DNA of 53,426 bases from Betaproteobacteria bacterium (GCA_020346185.1 CP070775.1:3092809-3146234); one strand, 5' to 3'. Positions 8,775 through 17,411 are shown, numbered from the stretch's first letter. Notes: generated by a model from the letters alone, not told the origin. Numbers and translations are program-made.

Positions 8775-9214
8775 GGTCGCATGATCCCCGAAGTTGAGTT
8801 TTCGCTTCTAACGCCACCGAGCAACACGACGTTCCATAACAATTCGCACTAACCCGACAAGTGCGCGCCGACCCTACCGCATTATTCTATGCAAGGTAGC
8901 AATAGGGATCCGCTTTTGCGGGGAATGCAGCCTCCTCCGGCGATTGATGATAACGAGTGGGCGTCGCGAGCTCGAAAGAAAGCTACCAGCCTAACGAACT
9001 TCCATGCCAGTAATTTCCAGCAGTTTTGCTTATCAGTCGGTCGAGTGACGGCGTGTCACGGATCCCAATCCGCAAGAGATATCGGGTTGACCTCGAATAC
9101 AGCCTGCGCGGCTACGACTCGCGCGGAGGACGACTGGACGTGCTGCTCCGATACAAAAAGGTGGCCACAGCAGCCGGCACTGTCATGTCATTGTGCACAG
9201 GTCGCTCGCTTAGG
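8775..9214. other. Intergenic region, no gene seen
   Basis: This 440-bp gap lies between two reverse-strand genes. Short open frames exist on the forward strand (for example around 9026-9214), but they have no ribosome site or recognisable protein pattern. It should include the promoter of the dehydrogenase gene set; no clear motif was found. Confidence 0.4.
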
Positions 9215-11560
9215 CTATCGGGGGATCAAGGTCTGCCGCGTTTCAGCGGCTTCGACAATGTCGTCCCACTCCCAGAGTTGGGGAATGGTCTGAACATCGG
9301 CCCACATTCGCGCTTGATCGGCAAAATGCAAACTCCCGGGATGACCGGAGCTGCCTAGCGGAACGATCCAACGCGAGCGCCGCCAATCCGATGGATCGTG
9401 AATATAGCGATTGACAGACATCAGTGTCTGCACAAATCGATCGACCATCGAGTAGCCGCCTGCCTGTGGAGTATCGCCGTCGCCATCCGCCGGAATCTCC
9501 GGCGGATCGAGAAGATGCGCATGCTCCGGGAATATCCGGGACAGCGGGTGTCGCGGTCGGGTATGGTGAATCGCACCCCAGGTCCAGTCTTGCATGTCCC
9601 CGCCCAATCGATTCCGCAACTCGGAAACGGCGCTAGCAATCGCCCGTTCAATCAAGTCCGGCCAGTTTTGACCCGGATCGAGGCGGCCGCCATCGTTCGC
9701 CGCCATCGCGGCGACAGCCTCGGCATAAAGTTGATTGGCATGCGTTGCCGCGCCCCGTCCAATGCCGGTCGGCGCACCGAGGGCTTCCTCGGACATTGGT
9801 CCTAATTCCGCTTTGATGACCTCTTCATACAAGTAGCTGCGTGCCGTGCCATAGATCGCCGCGGCGGCAGACGTACGATCCATTCTGCCATTCCACTGCA
9901 GCAGGATGTCACACGCCCTCGCCAGTTGCGGTTCGGATGAGTCCAGCTCCTTCAGGCGGTCAATAAGCACGCGTGCCGGCAGCGACACCCGGTCCGCGTG
10001 GATGGCCGCCATATCTGAAACTGTTGCGCTCCCGGACAGGTTCTGAAGCCGCGCCGTAATCCGCCGGGCGCGGAAGTCCGGGGCGAAAAAGGTGTTGATG
10101 TAGTAGGGATAGTCAGCGCCCGTGGGAGCGTTGTTGCAGGTCACGACAAAACCGGCCTCGGGATTGCGTGCGTGTGGCAGTTCCTCGAAGGGGATCTGAC
10201 CATCCCATTCATGTTCACCGGTCCATCCCGGTACCGCAGACCATGCATTCGCCATTGTACGTAGCGGGATCCGCCCTCGGTAGCGATAACCGAACTCGCC
10301 GTGCACATCCGCGTAGACAAAATTGTTGACCGGCTCCGTCCACTCGCGCAACGATTCTTCCACTTCGTCGGCGGTTGTGGCGACAAGAAGCTCGTGAATG
10401 GTGTTGACCCAGGCAGTAGCGCTGTTCGTCCCGGTATGGGAAAAGGCAATGCCGTGGCCTGCCGCCGGATCGCCCGCGATGATCGGCCCGTGCCGGGTTC
10501 GCACCACCTTCAAGTGCTCCACTTCACCCTCGTGCACTTCCAGTTCTTCGTCAGACACCTCAGCGGGCAGCCACGTGTCCTGGTACGAATATTCAAGGCG
10601 ACAACTTTCAGTGCGAAAGCGCTCGACGTACAAATCCTGGTAGTCCGCAACACCGTGGGTCATGCCCCATGCCACGTATGCCGTGTGACTAAAATGCGGC
10701 GCACCCGGTAGACCGGGCAGCGCGTAACCACTGACCCGAAATGCCGGGCAGTTCATATGCACCTGGTAATAAACGTTGGGTGTATCCAGAGCGCGATGCG
10801 AGTCGCCGGCAAGCAGCGGCTTGCCTGATTCCGTTCTGGCACCGGAAAGCACCCACGCGTTACTGCCAAAATCCGTCTCGCTCAGCCAGTTGAATTCCGC
10901 TGCGGCCTTTGCCAACGCATCCAGGCAATCGAGGGGCGGGCCCCGGTACGTGTCTCCCGGAGGCACCGCAACCAGACCATCTTCCGGATAGCCGCGAAAC
11001 AGCGCTGCGGCGCGTTCAGGCCCCAGCGTCAGTGCGAGCCTGGCCCGCCACAGTTTCATCTCGTAGGTGCCCATGAACATGTTGCGGATTTTGTAGACGG
11101 CCAGGCAGTGCCATGACTCCCACGGCTGCGGTGTGGTCTCGAGGATTCGATACTCGATCGGCAGCGTCTGGGTCGTTGCAATGAATGCGTTCACACCCGC
11201 TGCGTAGGCATCCAGCATTGCCTGCGCGGCCGTGCTGGACACCGCGTAGTCCGCGCGCGCCGCCCGCGCAAGCGCGAACGGTCGCATCAACCGGTCTTCG
11301 CTCAGGCCCACCGTTCCCACCAACTTCGACCAACAGCCCAGTGCCCGCTGACGATCGCAATCCATTTGCCAAAGGCGGTCCTGAGCAGTCACGAAGCCTT
11401 GCGCAAAAAACACATCATGTTCCGTCGTTGCGCGAACGTGGGGAACACCCCAACGGTCCCGGATCACGTCCACGGGAGCCTCCAGACCCTCGACCGGCAC
11501 TGCCGACGTGACATCGGGAAGCGCAGCTTGAAGGTCAGCTAACGTGATCGAAGTAGGCAT
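9215..11560 (-). CDS. Penicillin acylase family protein (Ntn hydrolase)
   Basis: This 781-aa precursor belongs to the Ntn-type penicillin/cephalosporin/AHL acylase family. Near the start it has DVIRDRWGVPHVRATTEHDVFFAQGFV with AQDRLWQMD, the classic alpha-chain signature. The autocatalytic junction is DFG|SNAWVLSG, putting the nucleophile at about Ser233. Downstream are HLVVRTRHGP-like and SWVNT-like blocks and conserved Asn and Arg positions. The start at 11560 (MPTSITLADL) is chosen because homology begins just after it; the frame is open further upstream to 11836 without protein-like character. No signal peptide precedes the mature domain, unlike most exported acylases, so the enzyme may be cytoplasmic. 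The substrate (beta-lactam, acyl-homoserine lactone, other amide) is not determined. Confidence 0.85.
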   Translation of the reverse strand: MPTSITLADLQAALPDVTSAVPVEGLEAPVDVIRDRWGVPHVRATTEHDVFFAQGFVTAQDRLWQMDCDRQRALGCWSKLVGTVGLSEDRLMRPFALARAARADYAVSSTAAQAMLDAYAAGVNAFIATTQTLPIEYRILETTPQPWESWHCLAVYKIRNMFMGTYEMKLWRARLALTLGPERAAALFRGYPEDGLVAVPPGDTYRGPPLDCLDALAKAAAEFNWLSETDFGSNAWVLSGARTESGKPLLAGDSHRALDTPNVYYQVHMNCPAFRVSGYALPGLPGAPHFSHTAYVAWGMTHGVADYQDLYVERFRTESCRLEYSYQDTWLPAEVSDEELEVHEGEVEHLKVVRTRHGPIIAGDPAAGHGIAFSHTGTNSATAWVNTIHELLVATTADEVEESLREWTEPVNNFVYADVHGEFGYRYRGRIPLRTMANAWSAVPGWTGEHEWDGQIPFEELPHARNPEAGFVVTCNNAPTGADYPYYINTFFAPDFRARRITARLQNLSGSATVSDMAAIHADRVSLPARVLIDRLKELDSSEPQLARACDILLQWNGRMDRTSAAAAIYGTARSYLYEEVIKAELGPMSEEALGAPTGIGRGAATHANQLYAEAVAAMAANDGGRLDPGQNWPDLIERAIASAVSELRNRLGGDMQDWTWGAIHHTRPRHPLSRIFPEHAHLLDPPEIPADGDGDTPQAGGYSMVDRFVQTLMSVNRYIHDPSDWRRSRWIVPLGSSGHPGSLHFADQARMWADVQTIPQLWEWDDIVEAAETRQTLIPR

Positions 11561-12024
11561 GCGGGCGCCGATATCGCAAGCATCAATGTTTTCATTTGTC
11601 GTTCTTAATGACCAAGTGATTTCCAAAGTTATGTTGTCACATGGAACACTGAGGTAGCCGAAGTATCGGACAACTTCCGTCCAGGACTGCGAGAGACGTT
11701 TGCCCGGCACGTTACCACTATTCATCGAGCATAGCAGAACGCAAACCACTTCCTTCGACGTTAACGGCTCGCGCCGGCACTGGCGCACTTGATGCCAAAG
11801 AAGAGCGCACGTTAGCACGCGATCCTCGTTTCGCATTCACGATGCTTGCATCTCCTCGCGCATAGCAGCTCAGCGCTCGACCTCCGGATTGTCTTTTCAT
11901 ACAAATATTTCCGGGCAAAAGCGGATTGTCGCGATCGGTCAAACAACCGGCGGCTCAGGTACAGCGCGCGACAAGCCACAAATCCATACTTCAGCCATTG
12001 AGAGGACAACAACAGGAGAGGAAC
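11561..12024. other. Intergenic region, divergent promoters expected
   Basis: This 464-bp gap lies between the reverse acylase gene and the forward 63-aa gene. It is partly covered by non-conserved open frame on the reverse strand. I saw no RNA gene or repeat. Promoters for both neighbours must lie here, but no box was convincing. Confidence 0.4.
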
Positions 12025-12216
12025 ATGACTCGCAAAGTGGCTGAAGCCCGACCTCAAACGCCGACGACAATGGATGGAGACATGCCGGCAATCCGTTTGC
12101 CGACGCAAACATATCGTCAACGACAAGTCGATGAACTTTACGATCTATATGACCTGGTAATGATCGAACGTTTGCTTAAGGGCCACCCTAGCCTGGAAGA
12201 ACTCATTGGCTCTTGA
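12025..12216 (+). CDS. Small hypothetical protein (63 aa)
   Basis: The family is not recognised. The ATG at 12025 is supported by the ribosome site AACAGGAGAGGAAC directly upstream; an in-frame extension to 11926 lacks one. The product has a basic N-terminus (MTRKVAEARP), a middle rich in Thr/Pro, and an acidic, Leu/Tyr-rich helix (VDELYDLYDLVMIERLL) ending GHPSLEELIGS. There is no signal peptide or membrane segment. It is immediately followed by a strong terminator hairpin (12226-12264), so it forms its own transcript, possibly with the structured RNA beyond. The helix tail weakly resembles that of the protein at 255-482. A role as a small regulator is only a guess. Confidence 0.65.
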   Translation: MTRKVAEARPQTPTTMDGDMPAIRLPTQTYRQRQVDELYDLYDLVMIERLLKGHPSLEELIGS

Positions 12217-12225
12217 GTGCGAGCG

Positions 12226-12264
12226 CCCCGGGCGGCTTCCCTCCTTGGTCGCCCGGGGATCTTT
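12226..12264 (+). terminator. Intrinsic terminator with CCTCC-containing loop
   Basis: The perfect stem CCCCGGGCG (12226-12234) with CGCCCGGGG (12250-12258) is followed by ATCTTTT. It lies 10 bases after the stop of the 63-aa gene. The loop reads GCTTCCCTCCTTGGT and exposes a CCUCC anti-Shine-Dalgarno sequence, shared with the second terminator at 12558. Confidence 0.85.
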
Positions 12265-12402
12265 TCTGCTGCCCGCCCCGTCAAGTGCAGTCACTAGCAC
12301 GGCCTGCTCGTACAAAAAGACAAGAGCCTGACGCAATACTGCAAAGTGAACGTACAACTCGAGGCAGAAGATCGGTGCAACACAAGGTGCAAGACCAGAG
12401 CA

Positions 12403-12433
12403 GAAGTTCGCACTGGCAACCAGTGAGAACTTC
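12403..12433 (+). other. Stable hairpin in a non-coding stretch
   Basis: GAAGTTC-G-CACTGG (12403-12416) pairs with CCAGTG-A-GAACTTC (12420-12433): 13 pairs, one mismatch, loop CAA. No T-run follows. It lies between the two C-rich-loop terminators in a region with no convincing gene, so it may be part of a small RNA that ends at 12600. I found no clear promoter for such an RNA. Confidence 0.5.
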
Positions 12434-12557
12434 CAGACTCAGGCAACAAACGCGTCACGTTTTTGAGCACTACGATGTATGTCACTTTTCCGTGATTCAA
12501 ACTCGCATTCATGCGTCATTTCTACCCGTAAAGACTCATTGACTCTCAAATATTTTG

Positions 12558-12600
12558 CCCTGGGTGACCTTCCTCCCTGGGTCCCCCGGGGTTTCTTTTT
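12558..12600 (+). terminator. Second intrinsic terminator with CCTCC-containing loop
   Basis: CCCTGGGTGACC (12558-12569) pairs with GGTCCCCCGGGG (12580-12591) with one wobble and one mismatch, followed by TTTCTTTTT. The loop TTCCTCCCTG closely matches the loop of the terminator at 12226. No protein gene ends just upstream, so it probably terminates a non-coding RNA or reinforces the first terminator. Confidence 0.75.
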
Positions 12601-12922
12601 GAGCATTACCATCGAGGGCAACGCAACTGCACGCAACTTGCCGACCAGCACGGCAGCCACAAATCGCGAAACGCGAATGATTATCCGGATACTCAGCGGG
12701 CTGGCCGCATCTGTTACTTACATTACTCCTTGCGCCGCACATGCAATTAAAAATGCATTGCAGGACGTCGCTATACAACGACGAGTTCGTTTCATCGCAT
12801 GTCATTACGTTCCTGTTTACAAAATACAAACGATAGGGGCACATGACTTGCTGAAGGCAAGGGGACACACTTCATAACGTAAAGCTGCGATGTCTGCGAC
12901 GATTACGATGTGGTGTGTCGAC

Positions 12923-13012
12923 GCCTGAAAAGGGCAAGCCAGTTCAAAAGGCTGGCAGGTAAAGCCTCTTGCCTAAATTCCGAAAACGGACATGGCAGCG
13001 GGGCCGCCAGGC
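12923..13012 (+). ncRNA. Cyclic di-GMP-I (GEMM-I) riboswitch aptamer
   Basis: The sequence matches the GEMM-I consensus in order. P1 is GCCTG (12923-12927) with CAGGC (13008-13012). The conserved GGGCAA follows, then a P2 hairpin (GCCAG...CTGGC). The internal strand AAAGCC is followed by the tetraloop-receptor block GCCTAA. P3 is TCCG-AAAA-CGGA, and the closing segment ATGGCAGCGGGGCCGCC resembles that of the Vibrio Vc2 aptamer. The P2 loop is CAAA where GAAA is usual, and CAGGTAAAGCC replaces CGCAAAGCC, so this copy is somewhat divergent. It lies 200 bases ahead of a secreted-protein gene. The first 15 nt after the P1 start are identical to those of the aptamer at 29188. Confidence 0.88.
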
Positions 13013-13033
13013 AAACTCATCGTGCGACACGCG

Positions 13034-13148
13034 ACCAGGTGCCGCCACGGTGAGAACGGCGGGCCCATGGTCGGGAGACCTGGTCAGAGTTGCAGCTATC
13101 GCACGAGCAGCTGTTCGCCGTCGTACTGCCTTCGCCTTTGCACCTGGT
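13034..13148 (+). promoter_or_regulatory. Possible riboswitch expression platform (alternative pairings)
   Basis: ACCAGGTGC (13034-13042) can pair over seven bases with ACCTGGT at 13078-13084 or over all nine with GCACCTGGT at 13140-13148. The two pairings exclude each other, as expected of a switching platform between an aptamer (ends 13012) and the ribosome site (about 13197). No T-tract follows either helix, so control of translation or RNA stability is more likely than termination. The pairing is seen in the sequence; its role is inferred. Confidence 0.5.
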
Positions 13149-13212
13149 TCATCGCCCTTTCTCAGGAACAATGAGTCTCACTCAAATAGCTCAAGAAGAG
13201 GAGAACCTGAAA

Positions 13213-13566
13213 ATGAAAAAACGCATCACTTGGATCGTTTCGTTGCTTGCCCTTGCAGCAGTCCACTCTGCAATTGCAGCGCCTCCACACGGAAAGGCAA
13301 ACATCCTGCACTGCGGCTGCGTTCTCGACGCAGCAAGTGGAGATCCGGCCATGGCGTTCGTCAACGTGAATACCAGCAGCAAGGCGAAAGGCCACGCCCG
13401 GCACGGCGAAAGCAGCATCGACTCGTGCTATGACGGCGTTGACAGCTTCGTTGACTTTCAGCGAACTGCCGACGATTGCCAGATCGATGGCGCAGAGCTC
13501 GCCGGTCTTGCCCAATGCTCTTCAGAGCAAGCCGGTAACCCCTGTGGAGAACAAGTACTCGAGTAA
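13213..13566 (+). CDS. Secreted Cys-rich hypothetical protein under riboswitch control
   Basis: The product is a 117-aa precursor with a clear Sec signal peptide (MKKR, then ITWIVSLLALAAVHSAIA, cleavage probably after AIA at residue ~22). The mature domain holds six cysteines (HCGC near its start, then single Cys residues to the end), consistent with disulfide bonding outside the cytoplasm. It is acidic toward the C-terminus. I do not recognise the family. The start at 13213 is chosen over an open frame from 13090 because the signal peptide begins there and AGAGGAG lies 10 bases upstream. The gene is preceded by a c-di-GMP-I riboswitch and followed by a perfect terminator, so it is a single-gene unit probably tied to the sessile/motile switch. 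Confidence 0.8.
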   Translation: MKKRITWIVSLLALAAVHSAIAAPPHGKANILHCGCVLDAASGDPAMAFVNVNTSSKAKGHARHGESSIDSCYDGVDSFVDFQRTADDCQIDGAELAGLAQCSSEQAGNPCGEQVLE

Positions 13567-13587
13567 CCATCGGTACGGGACAACCGA

Positions 13588-13617
13588 AAATCGGGCACCC
13601 CACAAGGTGCCCGATTT
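13588..13617. terminator. Perfect bidirectional terminator
   Basis: AAATCGGGCACC (13588-13599) and GGTGCCCGATTT (13606-13617) form a 12-bp perfect stem with loop CCACAA and T/A ends on both sides. It lies 21 bases past the stop codon of the secreted-protein gene. Confidence 0.92.
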
Positions 13618-13786
13618 GATACCAGGTTGAAGAACACGCAATGGGGTCGATTCGTCATGACCTTTCCCAACCGGCTTGACGATGATTGTGCGCACAGTCC
13701 GGTTCACGCTTAACACCTCATAAGCGTTTTTTAATGGCCGGTAAGTCGGTATGCTTGGTGTTTTCCAGCATTTTGAAAGCGGAAAA

Positions 13787-14608
13787 ATGAGCACCGATTT
13801 TTCCTACGACCCGGTTACTGCCGTGGACGAGGTCACCGCCACCGGCGACACGGCTGAGATGTTCGCCGATATACGACAGGCTATGGGCATCCCGCTGATC
13901 ACATCGATCTGGCGTGGGCTCGCCGGTATGGGTGATAGCCTGCCCACGGTGTGGAGAGCAGCAAAACCGATTTACCTGAGTGGACACACCGAGCCGGCAC
14001 TTGCACGCATCGTCGAACGAGCATGTCTGCCGATACCGGAACCGCTGGCACCGTCGGAACTCACGCGCGCCGGCATTGGCCATGGCGGCCCAAACGCGAT
14101 TCGCACCATCATCGATGCCTACAATCGATCCAACGGCATGAATCTGGTAGCACTCGCAGGGTTGATTTCATCGGAGAAAGGCAAGCGAGGAGACGCCGGC
14201 AGGCGCACGATGCCATCATGGGGAGCGTTTCCAGCGCTCAAGTCGAAACAAGAACTCGACAACGACACGTGGCACCTGATTCGTCAGGTCAACGCATTCG
14301 GCGCACCGGGCATCGATGCCCATGTCGCCACCCTTTGGCGCCATCTTGGTCACTGGCCGAATCTGCTTTCGCTGATCTACGGCGCCTTCGCGCCGAAACA
14401 TGCCGACGGATCGATCAGCGCCGCAGCAAAACGGATGGTTGAGCTAACGCACCAGGAAGCGGTACATCTTGCGGCCTGGCGCCGCGAAGACGTTGAGCTT
14501 TCCGAACAGGCTCACAAAACCATTACCGACTATGTCAGCGAGCCGGCGCTGGTAGCGCGTATGGTCACGATCGGCCATGCGCTGGCGCGATGGCTGCCGC
14601 GCCAGTAG
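13787..14608 (+). CDS. DehI-like (halocarboxylic acid dehalogenase fold) protein
   Basis: This 273-aa protein begins MSTDFSYDPVTAVDEVTATG and continues with DTAEMFADIRQAMGIPLITSIWRGLAGM. That pattern resembles the helical DehI family (annotated as halocarboxylic acid dehydrogenase DehI), which also has the recurrent TxW(R/A)AxxPIY motif and a second related half (HLIRQVNAFGAPGID). True DehI removes halogen from 2-haloalkanoic acids, but most relatives are of unknown function, so dehalogenase activity should not be assumed. The start at 13787 follows GAAAGCGGAAAA; an in-frame ATG at 13751 is less likely. It is forward, single, and not obviously in an operon. No signal peptide. Confidence 0.65.
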   Translation: MSTDFSYDPVTAVDEVTATGDTAEMFADIRQAMGIPLITSIWRGLAGMGDSLPTVWRAAKPIYLSGHTEPALARIVERACLPIPEPLAPSELTRAGIGHGGPNAIRTIIDAYNRSNGMNLVALAGLISSEKGKRGDAGRRTMPSWGAFPALKSKQELDNDTWHLIRQVNAFGAPGIDAHVATLWRHLGHWPNLLSLIYGAFAPKHADGSISAAAKRMVELTHQEAVHLAAWRREDVELSEQAHKTITDYVSEPALVARMVTIGHALARWLPRQ

Positions 14609-14703
14609 GAGTTCTTGGTTACCTCAACCGATTGCAGCTGAACGCCGGTGCGCACCGAGGCTAATGACTCCATCTCTTACACTCAGCCTGCACCAACTGG
14701 TCA

Positions 14704-15666
14704 CTAACTGACTTCGTTACGCACCAGCGCCGCTCGCACAAAATCCCGCTCCGTCACGATGCCAACGAGCAGTCCTTCGCGTACGACCAACATGCACCCC
14801 GTGTCCGCAGCGAGCATCTGTTTCATTGCTTGCTTCACGTCGAGATCCGGCGCAGCAGTAGCGAACGAAGTGATCATGATGTCGCGCACTGCGAGAGGCC
14901 CTTCGCTGCGTCGCCCGTGCTAGTGGAGTACTTCCCTTGCAGTTAGAAGACCGACCACTTTGCCCTGCATATCTTCGACCGGGACGTGACGGATGTGCTG
15001 CCACGTGTGCACAGGCTCATTGAGCTGTTGTTTTTCCAGCATCATGCGTACTGCTGCCGAACAATGTTCGACGCGCTCATCTTCCGAAACCATCGCAAGG
15101 TTTTGCAGCAACCAACGTGCGCCTGTCCGGTCAGACTGCACGCGTTGTTCGATAACCCCAATGTACCGCTCCACGTCTTTGCCGGCAACGCCGAGCTGGA
15201 CCAGACCTTCCCTTGCTGCCGGGATCAGCTCCTGCATCAGCAAATCGCGAGCGACGACGTGGCGTCCGTCCAACCACTGAAATCGCCCGTGCAAGCCGCG
15301 CCTTGCAGCCGAGAGCAGGTTGTTCTTTGCGTCCGTGAAGAACACTCTTTCACTGACATCGCCATATTGATCGTCGAGGCGAACCATCAACCCGTAGAAC
15401 AACGCCGCGTTGGCGACTTCGTCTAGCACGGTCGGGCCACCAGGCAAGACGCGGTTCTCAATGCGAAGGTGAGGTTTACCATCGGTAACCCAATAGCAGG
15501 TTCGATTCCATCTCCAAACCGTTCCGTTGTGAAGAGCGAGCGCCGCCAGTTCGGGTACTTCACCGCGCTCGATCATCAACTCGAGCGCTTCGATATCACT
15601 GAGGATGACCTGGGCGAACCCCCGTGCTTCTATCGCATTTGCCCTCATTACACGATGTCTGCCCAA
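14704..15666 (-). pseudogene. Decayed GCS2 ligase-CBS domain gene
   Basis: The frame encodes the C-terminal part of a glutamate-cysteine-ligase-like GCS2 protein: ALHNGTVWRWNRTCYWV, PHLRIENRVLPGGPTVLDE and RFQWLDGRHVVARDL are hallmarks. It then enters CBS sequence (QHIRHVPVEDMQGKVVGLL), an in-frame amber stop at 14920-14922, and a second CBS repeat in the same frame (VRDIMITSFATA... GIVTERDFVRAAL) that ends at 14704. Related full-length proteins carry a large N-terminal GCS2 domain that is absent here; upstream sequence runs into a TGA at 15724-15726 without similarity. Where a linker plus the first half of CBS1 is expected, VHTW runs straight into QHIRHVP. It therefore carries a 5' truncation, an internal deletion and a nonsense codon. 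It lies beside a gamma-glutamyltransferase gene. Confidence 0.82.
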
Positions 15667-15832
15667 AGTAGAACCAGCGATTAGCGATTGAGAGATCTCG
15701 ACTGAATCAGAACCAATTATGCGTCAGATAGCACATCTTGCACCTGCCCGAACATGGGCATTTGCGACTCGGCCACGTTGGCACGGACCACTGTCACTAT
15801 AATTTCGACTGGCCATCCGAAGGATCGTTTCA

Positions 15833-17368
15833 ATGACCCGCGTGGCAATTGCAGCAAGCTCCGAGATTTCCGCCCAGGCTGGAGCGGAACTCGCCGACGC
15901 GGGGGGAAACGCCGTCGACGCAGTACTCGGTGCCGCACTCGTTTCGATGTGTACAGACATCGGTATCGTCAGCCCGGCAGGCGGAGCGCTGATCGCAATC
16001 TGGCCACCGACCGGCGACCCAGTCGTCATCGATGGTTGCCCGGAGATGCCGGGCCGCGGCGAGGACCCCGAACGATTCGGCGATGCTTCCTGGGAGGTTG
16101 TCTTCGACTATGGCGGTAAGGCTCGCCAGCGTGTTGGCTTCGGTTCGGTTGCAACGCCTGGCGCCTTCGCGGCAATGGGCGTCGCGTCCGAACAATTCGG
16201 CAGTTTGCCATGGTCACACGTGCTGCAGCCGGCTATTCGCTGGGCTGAACGGGGGTTCCCTTTGCGCGGCGGTGCCGCCGAGTATCTGAGTTACACGCAT
16301 GAGGCCATCTTCAGTTGGTCGCCAGACAGTTATCGCCTGTTGCACCACAGCGATGGCCGCCCACTCGCAGAAGGCGACAAGGTCTTGATCCCCGAACTGG
16401 CCGACAGTCTCATGCAAATCGCGTCGGATGGCGTCGACGCGTTCTACAGCGGAGAGCTTGGTCAGCGTATTGCCGCCGGCATCCAGGCTGAAGGCGGCCT
16501 GCTCAATCAGGCGGACCTGGATGCGTATCGCGCCGCACTGCATGAGCCGATCACACTCGATTTGGACGACTGGCGCATCGCAACCTGTCCGCCACCTTCT
16601 ATCGGCGGTCCGTGTCTGGCAGCGATGCTCCTCCTCCTAAGAAAATGCCCCGAGCATGAACTCAATACAGCCGCGATTCACTGGCTCGTCCACACTCAAC
16701 AAGCAGTTTTGAATTACCGTGCACAGAAACTCGACGCCGCCGGCGATGAATTGGCGGACGAAGTCGAACGTCTGCTGCAGATCGCCAAACTAGGTGAGTC
16801 ATCCAAATTGTTGTCGGCCCCGTCGACAATTCACGTCTCAGCTGTCGACAGCAACGGACGGGCGTGCTCGCTGACGGCCTCGGCCGGTTACGGCTCGGGT
16901 GCAATGGTCCCGGGCACCGGGATCTGGCTCAACAACTCGCTGGGTGAAGTCGACTTGCACCCAAAGGGGCTCAGCGGCATCGCGGCGGGGACGCGACTGC
17001 TATCAAACATGGCACCTACGGTCGCGCGCAGCAAGGACGGGACCTTGATTGCGATTGGCTCACCCGGCGCCTCCCGCATCACGACCGCCCTTGCTCAATC
17101 TATTTGGCATCACGTCCACTTCGGCAATTCACTCCACGCCGCCATCGAGCATCCGCGCCTTCACGTAGAGATCGGCGCCGAAGAGCCGGCGATTTCATAC
17201 GAGCGCGGCTTGCCGGTCACGCCCGGTAATGGCTTCGAACTGCGCGAGTTCGATCGCCTGAGTATGTACTTCGGTGGCGTGCAGGCCGTGCGTTGGAGCC
17301 CGTCAGAAGCTTTCACCGCCGTCGCCGATAGCCGCCGATCGGGCCACGTGGCCTACGGCGGAGAATAG
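15833..17368 (+). CDS. Gamma-glutamyltransferase family protein
   Basis: This 511-aa Ntn hydrolase of the gamma-glutamyltranspeptidase family opens with ASSEISAQAGAELADAGGNAVDAVLGAA and has PAGGALIAIW, SVATPGAFAAM and LLNQADLDAYRA. The self-processing site is APS|TIHVSAVD, placing the nucleophile at Thr332, followed by the acceptor-side block GTGIWLNNSLGEVDLHP and SNMAPTVAR. It normally cleaves gamma-glutamyl bonds (glutathione and related peptides) in the periplasm. Here no signal peptide precedes the domain, so it may be cytoplasmic or lack part of its N-terminus. The ATG at 15833 follows AAGGA by eight bases. Its neighbour is the decayed GCS2-CBS gene, a possible former functional partner in glutathione-type metabolism. 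Confidence 0.85.
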   Translation: MTRVAIAASSEISAQAGAELADAGGNAVDAVLGAALVSMCTDIGIVSPAGGALIAIWPPTGDPVVIDGCPEMPGRGEDPERFGDASWEVVFDYGGKARQRVGFGSVATPGAFAAMGVASEQFGSLPWSHVLQPAIRWAERGFPLRGGAAEYLSYTHEAIFSWSPDSYRLLHHSDGRPLAEGDKVLIPELADSLMQIASDGVDAFYSGELGQRIAAGIQAEGGLLNQADLDAYRAALHEPITLDLDDWRIATCPPPSIGGPCLAAMLLLLRKCPEHELNTAAIHWLVHTQQAVLNYRAQKLDAAGDELADEVERLLQIAKLGESSKLLSAPSTIHVSAVDSNGRACSLTASAGYGSGAMVPGTGIWLNNSLGEVDLHPKGLSGIAAGTRLLSNMAPTVARSKDGTLIAIGSPGASRITTALAQSIWHHVHFGNSLHAAIEHPRLHVEIGAEEPAISYERGLPVTPGNGFELREFDRLSMYFGGVQAVRWSPSEAFTAVADSRRSGHVAYGGE

Positions 17369-17411
17369 TCCTAACAGCTCCGCCGATTGTTCTTCGTTAG
17401 CGAATTCTCTT

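Noticed and set aside
12479..12877. 132-aa forward frame as a gene
   Set aside because: It runs through the second terminator hairpin, lacks a ribosome site and has no protein pattern.
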